Assembly (NCBI GenBank): GCA_020351915.1
Contig: CP070673.1
Coordinates: 4,083,917 to 4,146,454 of the forward strand
Reading direction: 5' to 3'
Length of the DNA: 62,538 nucleotides
DNA from: Deltaproteobacteria bacterium
GTDB taxonomy: Bacteria; Desulfobacterota; DSM-4660; Desulfatiglandales; B25-G16
Position numbers and translations under genes: made by a program
Part shown: positions 7,395 to 16,722 of the stretch, in pieces
How positions within the stretch are numbered: position 1 is the first letter of the stretch
Layout: each line of letters opens with the position of its first letter
The notes under the pieces: generated by a model
Told to the model about the DNA's origin: nothing
Seen by the model: the letters and a program-made list of their open reading frames with translations, nothing else
Database searches by the model: none

Positions 7395-7542
7395 GCTCAT
7401 TCATAGCCTGCCGTGGTGTTCCCCTGCCAGGTTCCTTCCGCCAGCATGACCAACTGGCTCACCCAAAGGGTAAGCAAGAATTTGATGGCATCGGGAAATA
7501 CAGGAATAGCTTAAACTGTGCCAGGTACAGTTAGATACAAAG

Positions 7543-7576
7543 AGGGTGAAGAGAGCTGTTCTCCTCACCCTTTTTT
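7543..7576 (+). terminator. Terminator hairpin between the UspA relic and the symporter
   Basis: Arms GGGTGA-A-GAG and CTC-C-TCACCC surround a 7-base loop and are followed by TTTTTT on the plus strand. It lies about 150 bases past the UspA relic and just before the stop of the convergent symporter gene. Confidence 0.65.
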
Positions 7577-7607
7577 CTATGAACTGCGAAAGGAAATGCC
7601 AATGAAA

Positions 7608-8804
7608 TTAACCAGCAGCTGCTGCTTCGCCAAATTTCTTATTGACGATCATTGCTATGGTAGCATCACCAGTGATATTTGCCGCTGTTCCAAAAGAATC
7701 CTGAATCATAAAAAGCGCAAACATCAATCCCATGGCTTCATCGCCGAACCCGAGAACCCCCACCAGTACGGGCCACGCAGCCATGATCGATCCACCCGGA
7801 ACTCCTACTGCACCGACTTCAATAACGCTGAGAATCAAGAAGAACAGAATCAGACTGAGGAGCCCCGGAATTACTTGGTCTGTAAGCATTGAAACAGTAA
7901 TCGCGCTGATGGTTATCGTCATGGCAGACCCTGAGAGATGGGTTTGGGAACACAAGGGGAAAACAAAATCCGCAATGTCTTCCTTCATGAAAGGAATCAT
8001 CTTCCCCCTTGCAAGGGAGACCGGCATGGTGACCGCACTGGACATAGTACCCCAGGCCGTCAAGTAAGCGGGAAAAACGATCTTGAATACGGAAAACGGG
8101 TTCTCTTTGACGTGAGATCCTGCAATCGTGTACTGAATGAAGAGCCATATCCACTGCAAGATAACGATGATAATGAGCATGATTCCCAAAACTTTCATTT
8201 TTGGCCAGATATCTCCCTTATAAGCTAATTGCGCAAATACGCATGCGATGTAGAAAGGAATGATAGGAATGATTACCCGGCGGATCATTGTACTGCTTAT
8301 ATCCCTCAGTTCTCGGAGCACGTTCATGAGGCCTTCCGCCTTGGTCCACGTCATTCCGATTCCAAGAACAAAACCCAGCACGATGGATGTAATAAGAGAA
8401 GCTGAGAATGGGTAAGGAATCTTGATGTTAACGATATTAGGAGGAAGCTTACGGGGTTTTATCTCCCCCATGGCAATGTCCGTAATGGCGGGAAAAAGCT
8501 TAAAGAAAGCGATAATGACCGCTGCTCCCAATGCGCAGGCAATAACCGTGTAGATGTAAGAAAGACCTACCGTGAATCTTAACATCTTGCCTGCCCGCAG
8601 ACCGAGGTCGGCAATTCCCACGGCAAGAAAGCTGATCATAATGAATGGCAAGAAAAACTGTATAAGGTCTTTTAATATTGATCGTCCAAAAACAACGATA
8701 TACATTAACCACTTCATGCCTGCCAACTGACCTAACCATGCTCCAACAAGTAAGCCCAATATTATCCCAACAACCAGTTTTGTTATTAAAGCGTATTGTT
8801 TCAT
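7608..8804 (-). CDS. Dicarboxylate/amino acid:cation symporter (DAACS/SDF family)
   Basis: A 398-residue integral membrane protein with about 8-10 hydrophobic segments. It carries the hallmark Ser-rich re-entrant region (AWGTMSSAVTMPVS) and the later GVPGGSIMAA and DSFGTAANITGDA motifs of GltP/DctA-like symporters, which bind Na+ or H+ and an acidic substrate. The ATG at 8804 is preferred over a GTG two codons upstream because GGGAGGGG lies right before it. Likely substrates are glutamate, aspartate or C4-dicarboxylates; the exact one cannot be read. It lies 52 bases downstream of the threonine aldolase gene on the same strand, so amino-acid uptake and degradation may be co-transcribed. Confidence 0.88.
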   Translation of the reverse strand: MKQYALITKLVVGIILGLLVGAWLGQLAGMKWLMYIVVFGRSILKDLIQFFLPFIMISFLAVGIADLGLRAGKMLRFTVGLSYIYTVIACALGAAVIIAFFKLFPAITDIAMGEIKPRKLPPNIVNIKIPYPFSASLITSIVLGFVLGIGMTWTKAEGLMNVLRELRDISSTMIRRVIIPIIPFYIACVFAQLAYKGDIWPKMKVLGIMLIIIVILQWIWLFIQYTIAGSHVKENPFSVFKIVFPAYLTAWGTMSSAVTMPVSLARGKMIPFMKEDIADFVFPLCSQTHLSGSAMTITISAITVSMLTDQVIPGLLSLILFFLILSVIEVGAVGVPGGSIMAAWPVLVGVLGFGDEAMGLMFALFMIQDSFGTAANITGDATIAMIVNKKFGEAAAAG

Positions 8805-8856
8805 AACCACCCCTCCCTTTTTGATAACACTTATTGTTGTTTGTTATTCCCTTGTT

Positions 8857-9897
8857 TTATTGGACTCGTTGAATGATCTTTCCAATTCTCTCCAAGACAA
8901 AATCAATGTCTTTCGGTTCAATATCATTATGTAGAACCATGCGCATCGTGTCTTTTGAGCACACCTTGGCCTTAATATTAGATTGATTCAATTTTTCTGC
9001 CAAAGATAAAGATTCCCAACCCACTGGTGAAACATCTAAATTGATTATATTTGTTAGGATCCCTCCTCGATCAACTCTTATCCCTAAAGCTTCAAGACCC
9101 AATCTCATTGTTTCCGCGTTTTCATGATCTTCATCTAGCCTTTCAACCATCTTTGTTAGGCCAATAATAGCGGGCGCTGCAATGACGCCGGCCTGTCTCA
9201 TTCCTCCACCGAGACGCTGCTTGATTCTTCTGGCTTCTTCAATAAAACCTCTGCTTCCCGCAAGTATTGATCCAAGAGGGGCGGCCAACCCCTTGCTGAG
9301 GCATACGGCAACCGAATCGCAGAAATTGACCAATTCCTTTACCTCTAGATTTAAGGCCGCCGCAGCATTGAAAATACGAGCCCCATCCATGAATAGCGGA
9401 ATATCCTTCTCCTTGGCAATTTCTATTGTCTCCTCATAATCCTGCCTTTTAACTGCTAGACCCCGATCAAGATGAAAGCTGTTTTCCAAACAAATCAAAC
9501 GCGTCCTCGCTCTTTGGACTCCATCAGGCATAATGGCTTGCTTGAGAAGTCCTGCTTCATAAATTCCGTTTTCGGTTTTTACCGGCCGTGGTTGAACCCC
9601 AGAGATGGCTGAAAGTGCTCCGGTTTCAAGATTGTAGATATGTGAGTCAGAAAAGACAACGATTTCATCGCCCGGCCTTGTGTAGACCATTACGGCAATC
9701 TCGTTGCTCATTGTTCCGGAAATTGTGAAGAGCGAGGCTTCCTTTCCAAAGATTTCGGCAGCTAGCTCCTCAAGTTCGATCACCGTGGGATCATCTCTCA
9801 GGATATCATCTCCAACGATTGCATTCTTCATGGCCTCTCGCATTTCGGGGGTAGGCTTGGTTACCGTGTCGCTTCTTAGATCAATAACCTTCTCCAT
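8857..9897 (-). CDS. ltaE: Low-specificity L-threonine aldolase
   Basis: A 346-residue PLP enzyme of fold type I that cleaves L-threonine or allo-threonine to glycine and acetaldehyde. The N-terminal IDLRSDTVTKPT and GDDILRDDPTV are diagnostic. The PLP lysine is Lys202 in CLSKGLAAPLGS, and MDGARIFNAA holds the cofactor-binding Asp. Length fits the family (330-350). The following gene on the same strand is an amino-acid/dicarboxylate symporter. Glycine produced here could feed a glycine-cleavage or lipoyl-carrier route, since a GcvH-like gene lies 2.6 kb away, but that link is inference. Confidence 0.92.
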   Translation of the reverse strand: MEKVIDLRSDTVTKPTPEMREAMKNAIVGDDILRDDPTVIELEELAAEIFGKEASLFTISGTMSNEIAVMVYTRPGDEIVVFSDSHIYNLETGALSAISGVQPRPVKTENGIYEAGLLKQAIMPDGVQRARTRLICLENSFHLDRGLAVKRQDYEETIEIAKEKDIPLFMDGARIFNAAAALNLEVKELVNFCDSVAVCLSKGLAAPLGSILAGSRGFIEEARRIKQRLGGGMRQAGVIAAPAIIGLTKMVERLDEDHENAETMRLGLEALGIRVDRGGILTNIINLDVSPVGWESLSLAEKLNQSNIKAKVCSKDTMRMVLHNDIEPKDIDFVLERIGKIIQRVQ

Positions 9898-10271
9898 TCC
9901 TTTGTCCGCTTGTTATGAGTTATTGTGCTGTTCTTGATGGGTTCTTTGAAAGGTGATGCTTAGTACTATTAGGCTGAGAAATGATATAAATAACGACTTC
10001 TTGATGTTTACTACCTGGGTGAATTTGGAAAGTCAAGAACATTATTTTGTTACCCAGCGTTTAGCAAGAAAAGAATTGCCACCCATGATAAAGGGCATCT
10101 TAGGCAACACTCAAAAGGACAGGCAGCGGAGCCGTCTTTTGTGCATGGCCATATATGAACGGATAACATTAAGGACCGACGGGGAGCGGTAGAAAGCCTC
10201 CTGCTGGCATCCTAAGCAGTTGAAAGGAAGCGGGGTTTAACCAACCTGGCTAAACCCCTTGATACTATTGA
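9898..10271. other. Spacer with one hairpin near tRNA-Lys
   Basis: About 370 bases without a convincing gene. A plus-strand frame at 9953-10192 has no ribosome site or family match. A stem of 8 bp (GGGGTTTA/TAAACCCC, 10232-10258) lies just past the 3' end of the minus-strand tRNA-Lys. It may act as its terminator, though no T-run follows on that strand. Confidence 0.4.
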
Positions 10272-10345
10272 TGGGCCGTGCGTGAATCGAACACGCGACC
10301 AACGGATTAAAAGTCCGCTGCTCTACCTGACTGAGCTAACGGCCC
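10272..10345 (-). tRNA. tRNA-Lys (anticodon UUU)
   Basis: The minus strand gives a full cloverleaf: acceptor GGGCCGT/ACGGCCC, D-arm GCTC...GAGC, anticodon arm CGGAC-TTTTAAT-CCG with anticodon TTT, and T-arm CGTG-TTCGATT-CACG. The discriminator base is A and CCA is not encoded. Confidence 0.95.
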
Positions 10346-10422
10346 ATACATGCTGTGCCTAGGTTTTTTAGTAACACTATTGGGATAGTGTGTCAAAAAA
10401 ATTATACACGGTTATATGAAGT

Positions 10423-11475
10423 TCAATTTGGACCTATGGTAAAGATGTGGCTTTGAATCAGATTTAATTCCTCTTTATTGGGGGGGTAAGGATAATTCCA
10501 TTGTTTTTCTCCGGGCAGGCTGTTACCAAAAGGCCTGTTGCAGGCAACTTCGCCATCCTCATCCAGACATCCACCGGTCATAAACGGGGTGCCCAGGTTG
10601 ATGATTTGGATCAAATCATCTTTTGGTAGACCAAAGTCCGTAATGTGTCCATCTTTATCGAAATCCATGTCGGATGCCGAGATAGAGCGTTCTTCTAATA
10701 GATAGCGTGCAAGCTGAATTCTCAGATAGGTGGGCCACGGTGGCTGTTTTCTATTCTCCAGTTTGGAATTGGGTTCAGCAAAAAATGAAAAGAGATGATT
10801 TACAACCCCCATGTTCCAAAGCCTTTCCATAACGGTAACCATCTCCTTTTCAGTCTCACCCATGCCTACCATGAGATGACTTCCAACATTACGTTCACCA
10901 AAGATCTCAAGGCCATCGCCCACGGTCTGCCAGTATTTCTCCCATTTGTGAGGTCCTGACACCCCCTTTCCCCGGTAGAGATTGAAAAGCTCCGGGGTGG
11001 CCAGATCAAGAGCGACACCAATCTTGTCTGCACCGCTTTCTTTCATTGCTCTGAGATCATCAATGTTCAATACTGTTGGGCTTATAAGGATGGAGATCGG
11101 GATTGCAGTCTCCTTTTTGAGTCGCTGAGTCATGGCGATCGTATCTTTTCGGCATCTGCCATTGGTGATCATGGAAATACAGGTCCGTTTGACATATTCA
11201 GGACCACCGTTGATAGCTTCAATAATGGCGTCCATAGAGAAGAGAGGCCATTGAACCATAATAAAGCTCTTTTCCCTATACGAACCCGTTCTTTTTTTTG
11301 CGAGGCCGCAGTACGCACAATTCGCTGCACATCCTTCGTTGTAATGAACAAGAAGATTTGCGCATCGATTTTTAGCCCCTCGGTAAAAGCGTCCGTGAGA
11401 CAGACCGAGGGACATAGCAGTGGCACTACTTATCCTTGCATAGTCGGGGCTCTGTTTTGGACGCTTAGCAACCAT
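10423..11475 (-). CDS. Radical SAM protein of the BioB/LipS type, candidate lipoyl synthase subunit
   Basis: A 350-residue radical SAM protein with the CxxxCxxC cluster motif at Cys49, Cys53 and Cys56 (NEGCAANCAYCGLA) and a SAM-binding-like GMGETEKEM. A C-terminal pair of cysteines lies in GGCLDEDGEVACNRPFGN and could ligate a second, sacrificial or auxiliary Fe-S cluster. It is the third gene of a compact unit: GcvH-like carrier, lipoate ligase (12 bases upstream), then this gene. In organisms using the LipS1/LipS2 route, two such proteins insert sulfur into octanoyl groups. Only one is present here, and no classical lipA or lipB is in the window. The role in lipoate assembly is therefore a context-based inference; a biotin-synthase-like activity is the main alternative. 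Confidence 0.7.
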   Translation of the reverse strand: MVAKRPKQSPDYARISSATAMSLGLSHGRFYRGAKNRCANLLVHYNEGCAANCAYCGLAKKRTGSYREKSFIMVQWPLFSMDAIIEAINGGPEYVKRTCISMITNGRCRKDTIAMTQRLKKETAIPISILISPTVLNIDDLRAMKESGADKIGVALDLATPELFNLYRGKGVSGPHKWEKYWQTVGDGLEIFGERNVGSHLMVGMGETEKEMVTVMERLWNMGVVNHLFSFFAEPNSKLENRKQPPWPTYLRIQLARYLLEERSISASDMDFDKDGHITDFGLPKDDLIQIINLGTPFMTGGCLDEDGEVACNRPFGNSLPGEKQWNYPYPPNKEELNLIQSHIFTIGPN

Positions 11476-11487
11476 CTGTTCTCTTTT

Positions 11488-12552
11488 TCACGTGGCTACT
11501 AGACTTTCCTTGGCCTGTAGGATTGCCTCAGTCAACGTGTCGAAACTGACTCCATAAATGATCTCGTTTCTCCACACCTCAGAGAGGTGTTCCTCAATCT
11601 TTTCCCTTTTTGCTGATGTCCACTTGAGGGAGGACTCCAGAAGATTGATATTTTTGGTCGTGGAAAAAAAGTCCCCGGTGATCATGATATGCTCAATGGT
11701 GTTGCCTGCGAGAGCGAGGTATATCTCCAGAAGGCCGCCTGGTGTTTTGACTGCACTTACGCCCATGCTCGATCTGGGATGTTTGTGGGAAAAGATCCAA
11801 TCGGGATTTGTATACCGAGTGGCAGTAAACTCCCGTATGGTCTTTTTCTCCCACGTGTCAGGCTCATCCACCTCAAAGGAAACATCAAATTTTTGGATGA
11901 AGGCCTTTTCTATGGCGGCAACAACAGTGTCCATATCTATATCACAGCCCAATTGTTCTCTGATGGTGGTTATCCTCTGGCTGAAACAGCTATAGCCTTT
12001 ATCAGACAGTTTCAGGGGAGGTTGATGCATAATGTCCAGCATCAGAGGGATATCGAAATCCACCAGCAGGCTTGCATGAAATAAAATCGCCTTTTCTGTC
12101 TCCAGAGATGCAGAGAGGCCTGCTATCTTTCTACCGTGTACCTCAAGGTCATTCTTGGGTCTGAACCCGGCCTTTATGCCAAGGTCTTGCAATGCTTCCA
12201 TCAAGACAGTGCTCAGGGATTCAAATATGCCATTAATTCCTCCTTTTAAACCAGGGTGGTCGAGGGTAATACCCAGACCCAGGGCAACTACCTTCGGACC
12301 CATTATTACTGTTCCACCACCGGTACTCCTGCGGTTGTATTCAATTTCCCTATGCCTGCATCTATCAAGCCGCAGAGCAGCATTTATGTCCTGGTATTTT
12401 CCAACAATGGCTGAAGGTTTGAAAATGTAAAGGTGAAGAATTGGCGGTGAACCATGTTGGGATAAGGATAGGGGAAGGGTATCATCAATGGACAGACCCA
12501 AGGCTGTTGAAACAGGATTTACAGTATCCTTGAAAAGCCTCCATGAAGTCAT
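11488..12552 (-). CDS. lplA: Lipoate-protein ligase (LplA family) with C-terminal accessory domain
   Basis: A 354-residue biotin/lipoyl ligase-fold protein. Diagnostic motifs are RRSTGGGTVIMG near residue 75, a KNDLEVHGRKIAG segment with the catalytic-type lysine, and a C-terminal ~90-residue region resembling the LplB accessory domain. LplA enzymes activate lipoate or octanoate with ATP and transfer it to a carrier lysine. The ATG overlaps the stop of the GcvH-like gene (ATGA), and the radical SAM gene begins 12 bases after its stop. The unit therefore places carrier, ligase and possible sulfur-insertion enzyme on one transcript. Confidence 0.88.
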   Translation of the reverse strand: MTSWRLFKDTVNPVSTALGLSIDDTLPLSLSQHGSPPILHLYIFKPSAIVGKYQDINAALRLDRCRHREIEYNRRSTGGGTVIMGPKVVALGLGITLDHPGLKGGINGIFESLSTVLMEALQDLGIKAGFRPKNDLEVHGRKIAGLSASLETEKAILFHASLLVDFDIPLMLDIMHQPPLKLSDKGYSCFSQRITTIREQLGCDIDMDTVVAAIEKAFIQKFDVSFEVDEPDTWEKKTIREFTATRYTNPDWIFSHKHPRSSMGVSAVKTPGGLLEIYLALAGNTIEHIMITGDFFSTTKNINLLESSLKWTSAKREKIEEHLSEVWRNEIIYGVSFDTLTEAILQAKESLVAT

Positions 12553-12989
12553 CAGGCCTTTGCCCTTTCTTCCTCAGTCCGTTTTATCTCTTGATCGACA
12601 AAGGGAATAACAGCGTCTCCATGCATGAGATTTCCGAGCTCACTTTCCAGATCGCTCGGTTCAATAACCAGGATCCATCCTTTTCCGTAAGGATCTTCAT
12701 TGATGAGGGAGGTATCATCCTCTAACTCTTCATTTATCTCGACAATCTCTCCAGAGACCGGTGCGCAGAGTTTTCCGATCCATTTTCGTGATTGAATCTT
12801 GCCGCATACCTCGTTCTGCTCGACCTCATCTTCCTCATCAGGGAGGTCTACAAACACGATATCACCTGCCTCCTTTTGGAACATATCGTCCATGCCCACC
12901 GTAACCTTTCCGTCTTCTACCCTGGCCCAACTGTGCTCCTCATGATAGTAGAGTTCATCTGGCATGTTATAACCCTTAATAGTAGCCAT
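12552..12989 (-). CDS. GcvH-like lipoyl carrier protein
   Basis: A 145-residue acidic protein of the glycine cleavage H family. The family frame is clear: MPDELYYHEEHSWARVEDGKVTVGMDD, then APVSGEIVEINEEL and DPYGKGWILVIEP. The lipoyl lysine is Lys69 in IQSRKWIGK. Normal GcvH has ESVKAAS there, so Val-Lys-Ala has become Arg-Lys-Trp, and the C-terminus is longer and highly acidic. No gcvT or gcvP is in the window. It may serve as a dedicated lipoyl carrier for the ligase and radical SAM protein that follow, as LbpA-type carriers do elsewhere, or as an ordinary H protein. The order in the operon and the start codon overlap are certain. Confidence 0.85.
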   Translation of the reverse strand: MATIKGYNMPDELYYHEEHSWARVEDGKVTVGMDDMFQKEAGDIVFVDLPDEEDEVEQNEVCGKIQSRKWIGKLCAPVSGEIVEINEELEDDTSLINEDPYGKGWILVIEPSDLESELGNLMHGDAVIPFVDQEIKRTEEERAKA

Positions 12990-13078
12990 ATCCTACCTCC
13001 TTAGAATTGTTTGTGATTGTGTTTCACGATCCAATCATTTATTAAAGAAATGCCCAGAATTCAATAAAAAAGTAAAGA

Positions 13079-14374
13079 TCATCCGAATCTTTCCAGTATT
13101 GCCTGTGCGTGAAGAGGAAGTCCTTCTGCTTCCGCTAAGGTAACGACCGCATCTCTTAACAGTGAAAGCCCTTCCTTGCTTAAATGCTGAAAGGTTGGTT
13201 TCTTTATGAAATCATCGATGGATAACCCGGAAAACATTCGTGCTGACTGGCCGGTGGGCAGGACGTGATTTGTCCCAGAGGCATAATCACCTGCTGATAT
13301 GGGTGAGAATGGCCCCAGAAATATGGAGCCCGCATTTCTGATCATTTTGAGGGTAGTGTAAGGGTCTTCAGTCATGATCTCCAGGTGTTCAGGTGCATAC
13401 TCGTTAACAAAATCAATGGCTTGGTCCATATCCCTGGCGATCAGAATACAGGAGTATCTTGCAAGGGAGGAATCAAGGATTTCTTTCCGAGGAAGTCCGG
13501 GGAGCCTTTTGTTGATACTCTCCGCAACACCGGCTGCAAGGTCATCTGAAGGGGTTACCAAGATAGCTGCTGAGTCTGGATCATGCTCTGCCTGGGATAA
13601 GAGATCTATGGCAATCAGATCTGCATTTCCTGTTTTGTCAGCCAGAACCATTCCCTCACTTGGCCCTGCAGGCGAGTCTATATCTACCTCTCCAAACACG
13701 ATAGTCTTTGCTGCGGTCACATATTTGTTTCCAGGCCCGACTATTTTGTCTACCCTGGGAATCGTCTTGGTGCCATAGGCCATCGAGGCAATTGCCCAGG
13801 GACCCCCCACTTTAAAGATCCTTACCGGCCCAGCTATATGTGCAGCTACGAGGGTAGCGGGAGCTATGGCCATGCCTTTCCCAGGAGGGGAGCACGCAAT
13901 AATCTCCTTCACTCCGGCTACTTTTCCAGGCAAGAGGGTCATTAAGACAGTGCTGGGATACGAAGCCCTTCCGCCAGGTATGTAGGCACCAACCTTTTCC
14001 AAGGGCGTGGTCATCCGTCCAGCCAAGATGCCGTTTGCTATGTCAACAGACCACATCTCTCTTTCCACCTGTGCCTGATGAAACTTGGTTATGTTTTGGG
14101 CAGCAAGGTTGAGGGCATCGATCACCTTTGAATCAACATGACGATAGGCTTCCGCTACCTCTTCCTTGCTGACCTCCAGGTCTTTTGGGGTCAGATCCGA
14201 TTTATATTCCTTTCTATAGTAATCAAGGAACACCTGTTCACCATTTTCTCTGACATCTCTGACGATCTCTCTTACATCGTCAAGAATTGAGGTAACATCT
14301 GTGCGTGATCTTGTCAGGATGTCCCGATACTGGTCAGGCCTTAAGTTATTGATCCTCTCTGGGTGTAACGTCAT
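13079..14374 (-). CDS. hisD: Histidinol dehydrogenase
   Basis: A 431-residue enzyme converting L-histidinol to L-histidine with two NAD+ and a zinc ion. Conserved blocks include YIPGGRASYPSTVLM, the DSPAGPSEG loop, LSQAEHDPDS and SAGDYASGTNHVLPTG. The ATG at 14374 is preferred over the first ATG eleven codons upstream because AGGAGA stands 7 bases before it and length then matches HisD. No other his gene is nearby. HisD paralogs acting on sulfonates or other alcohols exist, so the histidine role is likely but not proven by context. It lies 90 bases upstream of the lipoylation unit on the same strand. Confidence 0.88.
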   Translation of the reverse strand: MTLHPERINNLRPDQYRDILTRSRTDVTSILDDVREIVRDVRENGEQVFLDYYRKEYKSDLTPKDLEVSKEEVAEAYRHVDSKVIDALNLAAQNITKFHQAQVEREMWSVDIANGILAGRMTTPLEKVGAYIPGGRASYPSTVLMTLLPGKVAGVKEIIACSPPGKGMAIAPATLVAAHIAGPVRIFKVGGPWAIASMAYGTKTIPRVDKIVGPGNKYVTAAKTIVFGEVDIDSPAGPSEGMVLADKTGNADLIAIDLLSQAEHDPDSAAILVTPSDDLAAGVAESINKRLPGLPRKEILDSSLARYSCILIARDMDQAIDFVNEYAPEHLEIMTEDPYTTLKMIRNAGSIFLGPFSPISAGDYASGTNHVLPTGQSARMFSGLSIDDFIKKPTFQHLSKEGLSLLRDAVVTLAEAEGLPLHAQAILERFG

Positions 14375-14678
14375 CTTTGAATCTCCTGATATGGTTCCCT
14401 TCATCAATCAAAATGACCAGTTAGTTTCTAATATATTTTTCCGTGGAATACTAAGAAAATTTCTTTGGTACCCACAATTTTAAAAATTATAGTATATTAA
14501 TATACAATAGGTTGGCATGGTTCAAAGGTGTTTTCATAAAAATAGTGGGTGATCATTCGGGCTCTAGGGAGGTCATGAGGTTCCCATAGGCAAAGAGTGT
14601 TTTGGCTCCTCACAATACCTCAGCACGTGCCAATTGGCAACTGGCAATAAGCGGTACCTTCATGTATGGGATTGAACA
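14375..14678. other. Divergent spacer between hisD and uvrC
   Basis: About 300 AT-rich bases separate the divergent hisD and uvrC genes and should hold both promoters. A 14-base palindrome GTATATTAATATAC (14492-14505) is the only clear symmetric element; no convincing -35/-10 pair was picked. Confidence 0.4.
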
Positions 14679-16514
14679 ATGCTGAGTAGTGATAGCATCA
14701 AAGAATTCCCTCAAAAACCAGGAGTGTATCTCTTCAAGGATAAGTCTGGAAAGATAATCTATATTGGCAAGGCCAAAAACTTACAGAAACGCATCAATTC
14801 CTATTTCACCCAGGGCAGTAATCAGTCCCGTAAGTTAGCGTACATTATCAGGAATGCCCAAACAATAGATCATATCATAACTGGTACCGAAACCGAGGCC
14901 TTGATACTTGAAGGGAATCTCATAAAGAAATACCGGCCCAGGTATAACGTAGATTTAAAGGATGATGCCAATTATCCTTTCGTTAAGCTGGATATCAATA
15001 ACAGGTATCCTCGCTTGACTATTGTACGAAGGATGAGAAATGACGGGGCTCTCTATTTCGGCCCGTTTCCATCTGTGTCAGAGGTACGTTCCACTCTGCA
15101 TTTGATAGGCCCTATCTTTCCTTTGAGAAAATGTACTACCAAGGAGATCCCCAAGCGGTCAAGACCTTGTCTGAATTATCAGCTCGGCAGGTGTCTGGCA
15201 CCCTGTTGTATGGATGTGAGCGGAGAGGGTTATCAGGAGTTAGTTGATCAGGTAAGGTTATTTTTGGAGGGACGGAACAAGGAATTAATCTCGAAACTGA
15301 AGAAGGTGATGGAAAATGCCTCGAGGGAGCTCAATTTTGAAAAGGCTGCCATGGTAAGAGATCAAATCAGGGCTATAGAAAAAACCGTGGAAAAGCAAAC
15401 AGTAGTTTCCAGCAAGATGAAAGATCAAGACATTATCGGACTATCTTACTCTGGTAAAGAAGCAGAGGTGGTGATTCTCTTGGTGCGGGGTGGTTCCATC
15501 GTTGGAACCAGAAGTTATTCTATACGTGGAGCATGGGAGCATTCAAGTGAAATACTGGAGGCCTTCCTCAAACAATATTACCGAGAGAAACAATTTTTTC
15601 CCCCTGACATAATCCTATCAGATGCAATAGATGACAGAAAACTGATCTCTGAATGGTTGACGGGGATGGCTGGGAAAAAGGTATCTATTTCGGTTCCCTC
15701 CAAGGGAGATAAGAGACGGCTTGCCCACATGGCTGCGGTGAACGCTGACAATATACTGTTAAGACGACAAAAAACTCATGAGTCTGCTCTTCTTGAGGAA
15801 GCAAAATCGTTATTGCACTTAACAAGCAAGCCAGTACACATAGAGGCGATAGATGTATCTAATCTCAAAGGTGATCTTGCCGTAGCCTCCATAGTCGCCT
15901 TTGTCAGAGGGCTGCCGCAAAAATCCGGCTATCGTAACTACCGGATAAAAGAGGTGGAGAGGATAGATGATTATGCCATGATTGCAGAGGGAATGAAAAG
16001 AAGACTGAAACAGGGCAAACCGCCTGACCTTTTTGTCATAGATGGTGGAAAGGGTCATCTGGCGGTAGCCTTAAAAACGTTGGGTGCTCTTGGCCTTGAG
16101 AACCCACCTGATGTTATCTCCATTGCGAAAGCTGATCGAGGAAGACCGGGGGCTTTGGACAAAATATATCTTCCAAACAGGAAAAACCCCCTTAACCTTG
16201 CGCGCAATCACCCAGTCCTGTCTCTTTTTATGCGTATAAGAGATGAGACGCACCGGAGGGCTGTGAGTTATTACCGAAAAAGAAGGAAGAAAAAGTTAAC
16301 TAGGTCCGAGCTGGATAGAATTCCCGGGATCGGGCCAAAGAGAAAAAAGTTACTGCTCAAACATTTTGGAGACCTTCAGTCTGTAGTAAGCGCGGCGTTT
16401 ACAGAGTTAACGGAAGTGCCCGGGATCAATCAATCAGTTGCGAAAAATATCCTCAATTACTTCCACAGCGAGCCTCAAGACAAAGCTGGCCAGCATGGCG
16501 GAGCCCCACTCTGA
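14679..16514 (+). CDS. uvrC: Excinuclease ABC subunit C
   Basis: A 611-residue nucleotide-excision-repair nuclease that makes the 3' and 5' incisions at UvrAB-marked lesions. Domains in order are GIY-YIG (GVYLFKDKSGKIIYIGKAKN, residues ~15-35), a Cys-containing region (CLNYQLGRCLAPCC), a UVR motif (LNFEKAAMVRDQI), an RNase H-like half with IEAIDVSNLKGD and FVIDGGKG, and C-terminal helix-hairpin-helix motifs (IPGIGPKRKKLLLKHF). Length and order are normal. It is monocistronic here and followed by the sigma-54 promoter of the NifX cluster. Confidence 0.96.
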   Translation: MLSSDSIKEFPQKPGVYLFKDKSGKIIYIGKAKNLQKRINSYFTQGSNQSRKLAYIIRNAQTIDHIITGTETEALILEGNLIKKYRPRYNVDLKDDANYPFVKLDINNRYPRLTIVRRMRNDGALYFGPFPSVSEVRSTLHLIGPIFPLRKCTTKEIPKRSRPCLNYQLGRCLAPCCMDVSGEGYQELVDQVRLFLEGRNKELISKLKKVMENASRELNFEKAAMVRDQIRAIEKTVEKQTVVSSKMKDQDIIGLSYSGKEAEVVILLVRGGSIVGTRSYSIRGAWEHSSEILEAFLKQYYREKQFFPPDIILSDAIDDRKLISEWLTGMAGKKVSISVPSKGDKRRLAHMAAVNADNILLRRQKTHESALLEEAKSLLHLTSKPVHIEAIDVSNLKGDLAVASIVAFVRGLPQKSGYRNYRIKEVERIDDYAMIAEGMKRRLKQGKPPDLFVIDGGKGHLAVALKTLGALGLENPPDVISIAKADRGRPGALDKIYLPNRKNPLNLARNHPVLSLFMRIRDETHRRAVSYYRKRRKKKLTRSELDRIPGIGPKRKKLLLKHFGDLQSVVSAAFTELTEVPGINQSVAKNILNYFHSEPQDKAGQHGGAPL

Positions 16515-16658
16515 TGTTCCAAAATTAGAACATTTCCTCTGAATATGTTATAATACTGTTACATCTTTTCTATCCTATTTTTATATAAGGTTTTGCACGA
16601 ATCAAATATTTATTTAAATATCAATGTGTTATACTCTCGCAAGAAAATAACCTGACTG

Positions 16659-16674
16659 TGGCACGGGAAATGCA
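16659..16674 (+). promoter_or_regulatory. Sigma-54 (-24/-12) promoter
   Basis: TGGCACG-GGAA-ATGCA matches the sigma-54 consensus (TGGCACG-N4-TTGCA) in all but one base, with the invariant GG and GC exactly 12 bases apart. It lies 49 bases upstream of the first NifX-like gene. Sigma-54 control implies an enhancer-binding activator, which is not encoded in this window. The ORP operons of Desulfovibrio are also sigma-54 dependent. Confidence 0.85.
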
Positions 16675-16722
16675 CTGGTTAGGAAGTGAAGATTCAATAA
16701 CAACTTAAGAAGAGTTGAAATT

